A stretch of DNA of 44,811 nucleotides from Vicinamibacteria bacterium (GTDB lineage: Bacteria > Acidobacteriota > Vicinamibacteria > Fen-336): NCBI GenBank assembly GCA_025923995.1, contig JAICEW010000009.1, forward strand, positions 1-44,811, written 5' to 3'. Positions 22,034 through 28,256 of this stretch are shown here, in pieces. The position numbers and the translations under genes were made by a program. The notes beneath the pieces were generated by a model. The model had not been told where the DNA came from. It did not search any database and saw only the letters and a program-made list of their open reading frames with translations. The first letter of the stretch is position 1. Every line of letters begins with the position of its first letter.

Positions 22034-22185
22034 AGGCGCACGATCGCCGGAGGGTCCGCCGGACGCGCGACGAGGATCCCCTCGAGTCCCCGTTCGAGGA
22101 GGAAGCGTCGGAGGTCGAGCGGTGCTGGGGGTACGAGATGCCGGTCCGGCATCGCGTGATCCGGCCACGGAGCCCGTTGCCATGA
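22030..22185 (+). CDS. Small charged protein coupled to the glycine-zipper gene
   Basis: 51 residues from a GTG that overlaps the upstream stop by 4 bases. It is rich in Arg, Glu and Asp (start MKAHDRRRVRRTRDEDP) with one Trp-Gly-Tyr spot. No homolog is recognised. The case for it is the GTGA overlap at its start and the ATGA overlap at its end, typical of translational coupling. The ORF is short and the region GC-rich, so chance remains possible. Confidence 0.4.
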   Translation: MKAHDRRRVRRTRDEDPLESPFEEEASEVERCWGYEMPVRHRVIRPRSPLP

Positions 22186-22346
22186 CCTCGCGGCAGGTAC
22201 CGGTGCGCGGCGAGGATCCGCAGAAGCCGGGCGAGCCCACCCGGCGCCGTCATCCGCCGGGGCCCGAGCCGCCCGCCGCTCCAGCGGCCGGCCGGGACGA
22301 GCCTCCTGACGACGACGGCCGCCGGCCGGGAGGTGGCGGGCGCTAG
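22182..22346 (+). CDS. Small Pro/Arg-rich disordered protein
   Basis: 54 residues beginning MTSRQVPVRGEDPQKPGEP, then Pro, Arg, Asp and Gly to the end. It should be disordered. Its ATG overlaps the preceding TGA (ATGA), and its stop overlaps the end of the convergent ku gene by 4 bases. No family was recognised. Support is context only. Confidence 0.4.
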   Translation: MTSRQVPVRGEDPQKPGEPTRRRHPPGPEPPAAPAAGRDEPPDDDGRRPGGGGR

Positions 22347-23224
22347 CTGGCCTTCCGCTCCCGCCGTGCCCGGTCGGAGCGGGCGGAGGGTCGTCCCTTC
22401 TGCGACTCCAGGCTGGCCTTGAGGGCGGCCATGAGGTCAACCACCTCCGCCTTCGGGCGCGCCTCCTCCGGCGCCTCGATGGCGAGGCCGCGTGACTTGC
22501 GCGCGATCAGCTTGCGGACGCGCTTGCGCACCTCGTCCTCGTAGAGCGAGGGGTCGAAGCGGTCGCGGGCGACGCTGTCGATCAACCGCTTGGCCAGCTC
22601 GACCTCGGCGGGACGGGCCGCCGCACGGGGCGCGGCCACGGGCGCGCGGACCTCGTCCTGGTGGAAGAGCTGGTGCATGACGAGCCTGCCCTCCGACGCG
22701 CGCAGCGCGACCAGGTAGTCCTTGCCGCGCGCCGCGTAGCGCGCGATCGCGAGCAGCTTCTGGTCGGCCATCGCGTCCGCCAGCAGCGCGTAGGCCTTGG
22801 CGCCCCCGGCATCGGGCCCGAGGTAGTAGTGGCGCTCGATGTAGACGGGCGACAGCGAGTCCTCGGGCACGAACTCCGCGATCTCGATCCCGCGGCTGGC
22901 CTGCGCGTCGAGCGCGCGCAGCTCGTCGTCGGTCAGGACCACGTAGCGTCCCTTCGACACCTCGAAGCCCTTGACCATCTCGGAGCGCGGCACGACCGTG
23001 CCCTCCTTGACGCAGACGTACTGCTGCTTGAGCCGCGAGCGGTCCTTCTCGTGCAGCATGTGGAAGGACAGCCCTCCCGACACCGACGCGGTCGGGTAGA
23101 GGCGCACCGGGACGGTCACCAGACCGAAGGTGATGGTGGCGGTGGCCAGGGCGCGCGGCCCGCGGTCCGCTTCGTCGTCGTTGCGTGGGGCGGTCCTGCG
23201 GGTGGCCTTCCGTTTGGCGCTCAT
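22343..23224 (-). CDS. ku: Ku homodimer, non-homologous end joining
   Basis: 293 residues, the usual size for bacterial Ku. The family pattern is clear: TITFGLVTVPVRLYPTAS, FHMLHEKDRSRLKQQYVCV, MVKGFEVSKGRYVVLTDDEL, IEIAEFVPEDSLSPVYIERH and YYLGPDAGGAKAYALLADAM. A Lys/Arg-rich tail ends in RRERKAS; such tails aid DNA binding. Ku holds broken ends and recruits LigD (encoded here at 4015). The ATG overlaps the stop of the YihY gene by 4 bases, so ku is the last gene of the operon that begins at 25967. Confidence 0.95.
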   Translation of the reverse strand: MSAKRKATRRTAPRNDDEADRGPRALATATITFGLVTVPVRLYPTASVSGGLSFHMLHEKDRSRLKQQYVCVKEGTVVPRSEMVKGFEVSKGRYVVLTDDELRALDAQASRGIEIAEFVPEDSLSPVYIERHYYLGPDAGGAKAYALLADAMADQKLLAIARYAARGKDYLVALRASEGRLVMHQLFHQDEVRAPVAAPRAAARPAEVELAKRLIDSVARDRFDPSLYEDEVRKRVRKLIARKSRGLAIEAPEEARPKAEVVDLMAALKASLESQKGRPSARSDRARRERKAS

Positions 23225-24102
23225 GCGGGCTCCGGTGTCGGCGCCCCTGGCTCGCGGCGCGCCCCTGGCTCACGGCGCGAGCCGTGCCGATGGGCGTAGG
23301 CCTGCGTGACCTCGGCGCCGAAGAAGAAGATCTGCGCGGCGTAGTAGACCCACACGATCAGCACCACCACCGAGCCCGCGGCCCCGTAGACGGAGGCGAC
23401 GCTGCTGCGCCCGAGGTAGAGGCCGATGAGCATCTTGCCGACCGTGAAGAGCCCCGACGTGACGACCGCTCCCCACCAGACGTCGCCCCACTCCACGTCG
23501 GTGTCGGGCAGGTACTTGAAGAGCAAGGCGAAGAGCGCAGTGATCACGACGAAGGAGGAAGCGGCGTTCGCGACGTGGACGAGCGCGGGAGGGATGCCGA
23601 CCCACTCGAAGAAGCCGTCGGCGGCCGAGATCGCGGCGGAGAGCAGCAGGGAGACGACCAGCAGGAAGCCGACCGCGAGCACCATCGCGAACGCCCACAG
23701 CCGGCCCCGCAACAGGGCCATGAGGCCGCCGCCCTCGTCCTTCACGTCCCACACGACGTTGAGCGCGCTCTTGAGCTCGGTGAACGCGCCCGTCGCGCCC
23801 AGCAGCAGCGTCAAGAGGCCGACGATCGTCGCGACCAGGCCCGCCGCGGGCTGCCGCGAGTTCTGGATCATGTCCTGGACTGCCCGCGCCCCGGCCTCGC
23901 CGACCAGCCCCTGCAGCTCCGCGACGATCTGGCCCTGCGCGGCCTCGCGCCCGAAGAAGAACCCGGCCACCGCGATGGCGACGACGAGCAGGGGCGCCAG
24001 GGAGAACAGGGTGTAGTACGAGAGGGCCGCCCCCAAGCGCCCCGCGTTGTCCCTGCGCCAGTCGGCGAAGGCCTGACGGACGATGGTGAAGGCGGCCCTC
24101 AT
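23221..24102 (-). CDS. YihY/BrkB-family inner-membrane protein
   Basis: 293 residues with about six membrane segments. The family features are the opening FADWRRDNAGRLGAALSYYT then LFSLAPLL, the central GATGAFTELKSALNVVWDV, and the late segment YGAAGSVVVLIVWVYYAAQI then FFFGAEVTQAYA. The family was once called RNase BN or virulence factor BrkB; its function is still uncertain. It is coupled to ku by a 4-base overlap and lies 24 bases after the rhomboid stop. Confidence 0.92.
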   Translation of the reverse strand: MRAAFTIVRQAFADWRRDNAGRLGAALSYYTLFSLAPLLVVAIAVAGFFFGREAAQGQIVAELQGLVGEAGARAVQDMIQNSRQPAAGLVATIVGLLTLLLGATGAFTELKSALNVVWDVKDEGGGLMALLRGRLWAFAMVLAVGFLLVVSLLLSAAISAADGFFEWVGIPPALVHVANAASSFVVITALFALLFKYLPDTDVEWGDVWWGAVVTSGLFTVGKMLIGLYLGRSSVASVYGAAGSVVVLIVWVYYAAQIFFFGAEVTQAYAHRHGSRREPGARREPGAPTPEPA

Positions 24103-24126
24103 CGGCTGCCGGGCGTCACTCCCCGG

Positions 24127-24810
24127 TCAGGCGAGCGCGGTCCGGCGCCGCCGCGCACCCATGAGCGTGACCAGCAGCATGCCGGCCAGGAAGCCGCCGA
24201 TGTGAGCCATGTACGCGACGCCGCCCGTCTCCTCGGTCTGCGCGATGGTGCCGAAGCCGCTCACGAACTGGATGAGGATCCACAGCCCCAGCATCACGAC
24301 CGCCGGAACCGCGGTGACGCCGGCGGAGGTCATCACGCGCACGCGGTTCTGCGGGAAGAGCAGCAGGTAGCCGCCGAGGATCCCGCTGATGGCCCCGGAG
24401 GCGCCCACGGTGGGCACGCCCGAGCGCGTGTTGAACGCGATGTGCGCGAAGGCGGCGACGACGCCGCAGAGCAGGTAGAAGAAGAGGAACCGGCCGCGCC
24501 CCAGGCGGCGCTCCACGTTGTCGCCGAAGATCCAGAGGTAGAGCATGTTCCCGCCCAGGTGGGCGAACCCGCCGTGCAGGAACATCGAGGTGACCAGGGT
24601 GCTCCAGAACGGCAGCGGGATGTACGGCGCCAGGTCGCGGCCGGCGCTGTACTCACGAGGCACGACGCCCCATGCCTGGATGAACGACTGCAGCGCCTCG
24701 CCGGTGGGCTGCCCCAGCTCGAGGAAGAAGGCCACCGCGTTCAGGGCGATGAGCGCCCAGGTCACGACGGGGGCGCCGCCGGGCTCGCGATCGTCGCCGA
24801 TCGGCAGCAT
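24127..24810 (-). CDS. Rhomboid-family intramembrane serine protease
   Basis: 227 residues with six or seven membrane helices. The catalytic Ser is in VGASGAISG and the catalytic His in AHIGGFLAG. The FLHGGFAHLGGNMLYLWIFG segment is the usual L1/TM2 signature with its His and Asn. The length and order match bacterial rhomboids, which cut single-pass membrane proteins. The substrate may be an operon neighbour, such as the single-pass protein at 24980 (speculative). The start is 2 bases after the preceding stop. Confidence 0.93.
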   Translation of the reverse strand: MLPIGDDREPGGAPVVTWALIALNAVAFFLELGQPTGEALQSFIQAWGVVPREYSAGRDLAPYIPLPFWSTLVTSMFLHGGFAHLGGNMLYLWIFGDNVERRLGRGRFLFFYLLCGVVAAFAHIAFNTRSGVPTVGASGAISGILGGYLLLFPQNRVRVMTSAGVTAVPAVVMLGLWILIQFVSGFGTIAQTEETGGVAYMAHIGGFLAGMLLVTLMGARRRRTALA

Positions 24811-24812
24811 CG

Positions 24813-24968
24813 CTACTCGCTCCCCTGGGACCGGTCTTCCTTGCGCTTCTCGGCCGGAGTCCCGGGCAGGATGCCGGGGCCGCGATCGGGCACCGTGGGC
24901 GTCCCGGGCAGCACGCCGGGCTCGGGGTTCTGCTCCCGGCGCCGCTCGTCGGTCTGCTTCTTCTTCAC
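24813..24968 (-). CDS. Small Pro/Gly protein with PGTP repeats, unknown
   Basis: 51 residues from a GTG at 24968, with AAGGAGGG just upstream. The start is basic (MKKKQTDERRREQNPEP). Then PGVLPGTPTVPDRG and PGILPGTPAEKR form an imperfect repeat, and the end is charged. It has no hydrophobic segment. The operon position (11 bases after one stop and 2 before the next start) supports it. Confidence 0.55.
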   Translation of the reverse strand: MKKKQTDERRREQNPEPGVLPGTPTVPDRGPGILPGTPAEKRKEDRSQGSE

Positions 24969-24979
24969 CTGACCCTCCT

Positions 24980-25183
24980 TCAGCGCGAGCGCAGCAGGCT
25001 CATGAGGCCCGCGCCGGCCAGCAGCCCTACCAGGCACGCCATCGCCGCGCCCGCGATCCGGCCGGCCTCCTCGGCCGACTCCTGCCGCTCGACCAGGGCT
25101 GCGGACGCGCCGCCTTCGTCCTCCATCGAGTGCGCCCGGTCGGCGTCCAGCTTCGACAGCCCGCCTCCGTCACGCTCCGACAT
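24980..25183 (-). CDS. Small tail-anchored membrane protein, unknown
   Basis: 67 residues. The N-terminal ~40 are acidic and hydrophilic. Residues ~44-63 form one hydrophobic segment (AGAAMACLVGLLAGAGLMSL), followed by LRSR. GGAG lies upstream of the ATG, and the start overlaps the end of the superoxide-dismutase-family gene by 14 bases. No family was recognised. Confidence 0.55.
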   Translation of the reverse strand: MSERDGGGLSKLDADRAHSMEDEGGASAALVERQESAEEAGRIAGAAMACLVGLLAGAGLMSLLRSR

Positions 25184-25796
25184 GTGCGATCTCCCGCTCC
25201 AGCGCCTCGCAGCGCGCCCAGCGCGCCGCCACCGCCGGCCAGTGGATGTGCTTGAGCAAACCGTCGAGGTAGGCCGTCTTCTTCGTCTGGTAGTCCGCGA
25301 AGTAGGCGTGCTCCCAGCAGTCGATGGCGATCAGGATGGTCTGGTTGGGCAGCAGGCCGACATGGTGCTCGGACTGCACGAGATGGCTGCGCACGCCGCC
25401 GAAGTTGCCGTCGTGCGCGACCAGCACCCAGCCGTGCGCCGAGGCGGCCATCGCCTTGACGTCGGCGATCGCGTCCTCCCAGGAGCCACAGGACTGCGCG
25501 AACGCCGCGCGGAAGGGCGCGGGGGGCTCGCCGCCGGCGGCGCCGAGGTTCTCGAAGTAAAGCTCGTGGAGGACGGTGCCGTTGTACGCGACCGGCTCGC
25601 GCCGGCGCAGCTCGGAGTACTCGCCGTACGAGTAGTTCGCCGACTCGCGGTCGGCCTGGGCGAGGCCCTCTTCGATCTCGTTCAGCTTCTTGACGTAGCC
25701 CTCGTACAGCTCGAAGTGCGCCTCGAGCTGCGTCTCGCTGAGGAAGCCCCGGCACTCGCCGACGAGCCGCCGATAGTCCTTCGGTTCGTGTGCCAT
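25170..25796 (-). CDS. Fe/Mn superoxide dismutase family protein
   Basis: 208 residues. The C-terminal signature DCWEHAYFADYQTKK is present with its Asp and His ligands, followed by TAYLDGLLKHIHWPAV. Further candidate ligands are the His in EAHFELYEGYVKKLNEI and the His in NGTVLHELYFENLG. The segment HDGNFGGVRSHLVQSEHHVG differs from the usual LVxNPxG region, so activity and metal cannot be assumed. It would remove superoxide in the cytoplasm. The ATG lies 3 bases after the stop of the 55-residue gene; GGAGGAG is the ribosome site. Confidence 0.88.
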   Translation of the reverse strand: MAHEPKDYRRLVGECRGFLSETQLEAHFELYEGYVKKLNEIEEGLAQADRESANYSYGEYSELRRREPVAYNGTVLHELYFENLGAAGGEPPAPFRAAFAQSCGSWEDAIADVKAMAASAHGWVLVAHDGNFGGVRSHLVQSEHHVGLLPNQTILIAIDCWEHAYFADYQTKKTAYLDGLLKHIHWPAVAARWARCEALEREIAHVGA

Positions 25797-25799
25797 CCC

Positions 25800-25967
25800 C
25801 TACTCCTCCCCGAACAGGCGCACCTCGCGTCGGCGCGCCACGTCGACGCGCGCCTCCAGGACGATGCGCCTGGGATCGCGCGCGAAGAGCTCGCGCTCCG
25901 AAGGAGCCGGCTCGGTCCAGATCAGTTCTTCCCCGTCGGGCAGTTCTCGCACCCGCGTCACCCACAT
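25800..25967 (-). CDS. Small conserved-looking protein, unknown
   Basis: 55 residues: MWVTRVRELPDGEELIWTEP, then a segment rich in Arg and Glu that ends VRLFGEE. GAAGGA lies 5 bases before the ATG at 25967. It is the first gene of the operon leading through the SOD-family gene to ku, and its stop provides part of the next ribosome site. A longer reading to 26192 crosses the promoter and is rejected. No family was recognised. Confidence 0.6.
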   Translation of the reverse strand: MWVTRVRELPDGEELIWTEPAPSERELFARDPRRIVLEARVDVARRREVRLFGEE

Positions 25968-26043
25968 GGTTCCTTCTCCCTGTCTTCGGAGACTCACGTC
26001 CAACGGCCCAGGGGCACGCGGAGTGAGACCTTCCTTGGTCAGA

Positions 26044-26058
26044 GCAAGAGCCGGGCCA
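26044..26058 (-). promoter_or_regulatory. Sigma-54 promoter of the SOD-rhomboid-YihY-ku operon
   Basis: The minus strand reads TGGCCCGGCTCTTGC followed by T: GG and TTGC are intact, with CCC for CAC. The predicted start is near 26032, 65 bases before the ATG at 25967. Confidence 0.6.
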
Positions 26059-26186
26059 TGGGTGCGCCGTGGAAACTCGCGTGGATCCGCGTGTTTCCAA
26101 GCCATGCCGGGGCGGACGCTTTGTAGATTCTGCCGGCGCGATCTCTTTGGAGACGACGCGTCGCCCGCCCCCAGCCCCTTCTGCAG

Positions 26187-26201
26187 TGGCACGGGGGTTG
26201 C
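26187..26201 (+). promoter_or_regulatory. Sigma-54 promoter of the BON/CsbD operon
   Basis: TGGCACGGGGGTTGC followed by T is a full consensus match. The predicted start is near 26213, 79 bases before the ATG at 26292. Confidence 0.8.
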
Positions 26202-26291
26202 TCCCTCCCCACCGTACCGCGTCGCGCGTCACTGATCTCTTGCGGTCGTTCTCGGCGCGGCGCTGTGGATCGAATTATTGGAGGAACTCAG

Positions 26292-26813
26292 ATGAGCAAT
26301 CGGTTCACGCAGGCTCTGGCGATCGGCGCGCTGGCACTCTTCGTGTCGGCCGCCCCCGCACTGGCCGCGAACGACACCTGGATCGGCACGAAGGCCAAGA
26401 TCGCGCTCCTGACCGCGGACGACGTGTCCGGCACCGCGATCGACGTCGACGTCAAGGAAGGGATGATCACGCTGTCCGGCAAGGTGCACACCGCCGCCGA
26501 GAAGGCCAAGGCGGAGCAGGTCGCGCGCGGCATCGAAGGCGCGACGGGTGTGAAGAACAACCTGCAGGTCGTCCCCAAGTCGCAGGAGAAGATGGTCGAG
26601 GAGTCCGACGACATGATCCAGGACAAGGTCCAGGCCGCGCTCAAGACGCAGGGCCTCGCCAGCGACGTCAGCGTCGACTCCGTGAACAAGGGGGTCGCGA
26701 CGCTCAAGGGCAAGACCGACAGCCTCGGCCGGCAGCTGGCCGCGATCGAGACGACCGCCAAGGTGCCCGGCGTGCGGCGGGTGGCCAGCCAGATCGAGAC
26801 GACCGAGAAGTAG
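26292..26813 (+). CDS. Periplasmic protein with two BON domains (OsmY-like)
   Basis: 173 residues. The signal peptide (1-25/26) ends in P-A-L-A-A. BON domain 1 (about 30-97) contains AIDVDVKEGMITLSGKVHT, and BON domain 2 (about 106-172) contains VSVDSVNKGVATLKGKTDS. Each ends in a GV(K/R) segment. BON proteins such as OsmY bind membranes or phospholipid surfaces and protect the envelope under osmotic or stationary stress. GGAGGAAC precedes the ATG. The csbD-like gene follows 29 bases downstream. Confidence 0.92.
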   Translation: MSNRFTQALAIGALALFVSAAPALAANDTWIGTKAKIALLTADDVSGTAIDVDVKEGMITLSGKVHTAAEKAKAEQVARGIEGATGVKNNLQVVPKSQEKMVEESDDMIQDKVQAALKTQGLASDVSVDSVNKGVATLKGKTDSLGRQLAAIETTAKVPGVRRVASQIETTEK

Positions 26814-26842
26814 TGCCATTCAAGAGCGGAAGAGAAGGAGCC

Positions 26843-27058
26843 ATGAACGAAGACACGCTGAAGGGCCAGTGGAGCCAGCTGAAGGGCAACCTGCGCAAGC
26901 AGTGGGGCCGCCTCACGGACGACGACATCGACCAGATCAAGGGCGACCGCGACATCCTGCTGGGGAAGCTCCAGGAGTACTACGGCAAGAACCGCGAGCA
27001 GAACGAGCGGGACCTCGAGAACTGGCTGGACGGGTACAAGACCGCATCCCGCACCTGA
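26843..27058 (+). CDS. CsbD-family stress protein
   Basis: 71 residues. The N-terminal half is the CsbD signature: NEDTLKGQWSQLKGNLRKQW followed by GRLTDDDIDQIKGDRDILLG. The second half resembles YjbJ (LQEYYGKNREQNERDLENWL). The family is general-stress induced with unknown activity. AGAAGGAG lies 4 bases before the ATG. It is co-transcribed with the BON gene, and a strong hairpin follows. Confidence 0.92.
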   Translation: MNEDTLKGQWSQLKGNLRKQWGRLTDDDIDQIKGDRDILLGKLQEYYGKNREQNERDLENWLDGYKTASRT

Positions 27059-27070
27059 TCAACTGACGTC

Positions 27071-27100
27071 CCGGCCCTCGTCCGCAGCGACGAGGGCCGG
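27071..27100 (+). terminator. 12-bp perfect hairpin after csbD
   Basis: CCGGCCCTCGTC pairs with GACGAGGGCCGG around CGCAGC, 12 bases after the CsbD stop. It separates the stress operon from the carbohydrate genes. Confidence 0.75.
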
Positions 27101-27116
27101 ACCGGAGCCCGCCGCC

Positions 27117-28256
27117 ATGAAGAACCCCTCCGCCGACCTCGTCTGCCTCTCCCACCTCCGTTGGAACTTCGTCTACCAGCGCCCGCAGCACCTGATGACC
27201 CGGCACGCGCGCCACCGCCGCGTGTTCTTCCTGGAGGAGCCCGTATTCAACGGCGTCTCGCGGCCGCGCCTCGACATCCAGGTGGGCGACGACCGGGTGC
27301 GCGTCGCCGTCCCGCACCTCCCGCGCGACATGGACGCGGTCGACGTCCTGGCGGCACAGCGCGCGCTCCTGGACGAGCTGCTGGAGAGGGAGGACGTCCG
27401 CGGCCCGATCCTCTGGTACTACACGCCGCTCGCGCTCCCTTTCACCGAGCACCTGGAACCCGGTCTCGTGGTGTACGACTGCATGGACGAGCTGTCGGCG
27501 TTCCGCGGCGCCTCCCCCCGTCTCCTCCACGAGGAGGAGCGGCTCCTCCAGCGCGCGGACGTCGTGTTCACCGGGGGCTGGAGCCTGTACGAGGCCAAGC
27601 GCCACCGTCATCACAACGTCCAGGGCCTGCCCAGCAGCGTGGACGTGGCCCATTTCCGCCGCGCACGGACGCCGCTGGCCGATCCGCCCGACCAGGCGGC
27701 GCTCGCGCGCCCCCGGCTGGGCTTCTTCGGCGTGATCGACGAGCGCATGGACCAGGAGCTGCTCGCCGCCGTCGCCGACCGGCGGCCGGACTGGCAGATC
27801 GTCCTGCTGGGCCCGGTGGTCAAGGTCGACCCCGCGGAGCTTCCGCGGCGGCCGAACCTGCACTACCTGGGCTCGAAGGCCTACGACCAGCTCCCGGCCT
27901 ACCTCGCGCACTGGGACGTCGCCCTGATGCCGTTCGCGCGCAACCACGCGACCCGCTTCATCAGCCCCACCAAGACGCCGGAGTACCTCGCGGCGGGACG
28001 TCCCGTCGTGTCGACGTCCATCCGCGACGTGGTGCGGCCCTACGGCGAGCGCGGGCTGGTGCGCATCGCCGATCGGCCGGACGCGTTCGTGGCGGCCGTG
28101 GAGGAGGCGATGGAGCGCGACGCGACGAGCGCGTCCTGGCTCGAGCGCGTGGACGCGTTCCTCGCGGACACCTCGTGGGACCGGACCTGGGCCCAGACCG
28201 ACGCGGCGCTCAACGAGCTGCTGCGCCGCGGGAGCCGGCAGAGCGGCCCCCATTGA
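27117..28256 (+). CDS. Glycosyltransferase, GT4/GT1-like
   Basis: 379 residues. It opens DLVCLSHLRWNFVYQRPQHL, a pattern of TuaH-like and related family 4 glycosyltransferases. The nucleotide-sugar side shows GFFGVIDERMDQELL, IVLLGPV, LHYLGSKAYDQLPAYLAHWD, and TPEYLAAGRPVVST, where the E of the EX7E-type motif sits in SPTKTPEYLAAG. It has a cytoplasmic GT-B fold without a membrane segment and probably adds a sugar to a polysaccharide or lipid carrier. It is the first gene of the plus-strand run GT, GH2, galK. Its last four bases form the TTGA overlap with the next gene. Confidence 0.85.
   Translation: MKNPSADLVCLSHLRWNFVYQRPQHLMTRHARHRRVFFLEEPVFNGVSRPRLDIQVGDDRVRVAVPHLPRDMDAVDVLAAQRALLDELLEREDVRGPILWYYTPLALPFTEHLEPGLVVYDCMDELSAFRGASPRLLHEEERLLQRADVVFTGGWSLYEAKRHRHHNVQGLPSSVDVAHFRRARTPLADPPDQAALARPRLGFFGVIDERMDQELLAAVADRRPDWQIVLLGPVVKVDPAELPRRPNLHYLGSKAYDQLPAYLAHWDVALMPFARNHATRFISPTKTPEYLAAGRPVVSTSIRDVVRPYGERGLVRIADRPDAFVAAVEEAMERDATSASWLERVDAFLADTSWDRTWAQTDAALNELLRRGSRQSGPH

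Larger units (their letters stand above)
25968..26291. other. Intergenic region between divergent stress operons
   Basis: 324 bases between the 25967 start (minus) and the BON-domain gene (plus). It holds two outward-facing sigma-54 sites (26044-26058 minus, 26187-26201 plus) with 128 bases between them. That leaves room for activator-binding sites, but I could not identify any. The stretch before the BON gene (near 26270) is less GC-rich than its surroundings. Confidence 0.6.

Noticed and set aside
25800-26192. A 130-residue reading of the small gene before the SOD-family gene
   Set aside because: The N-terminal 75 residues cross the sigma-54 site and have no structure; the ATG at 25967 has a good ribosome site.
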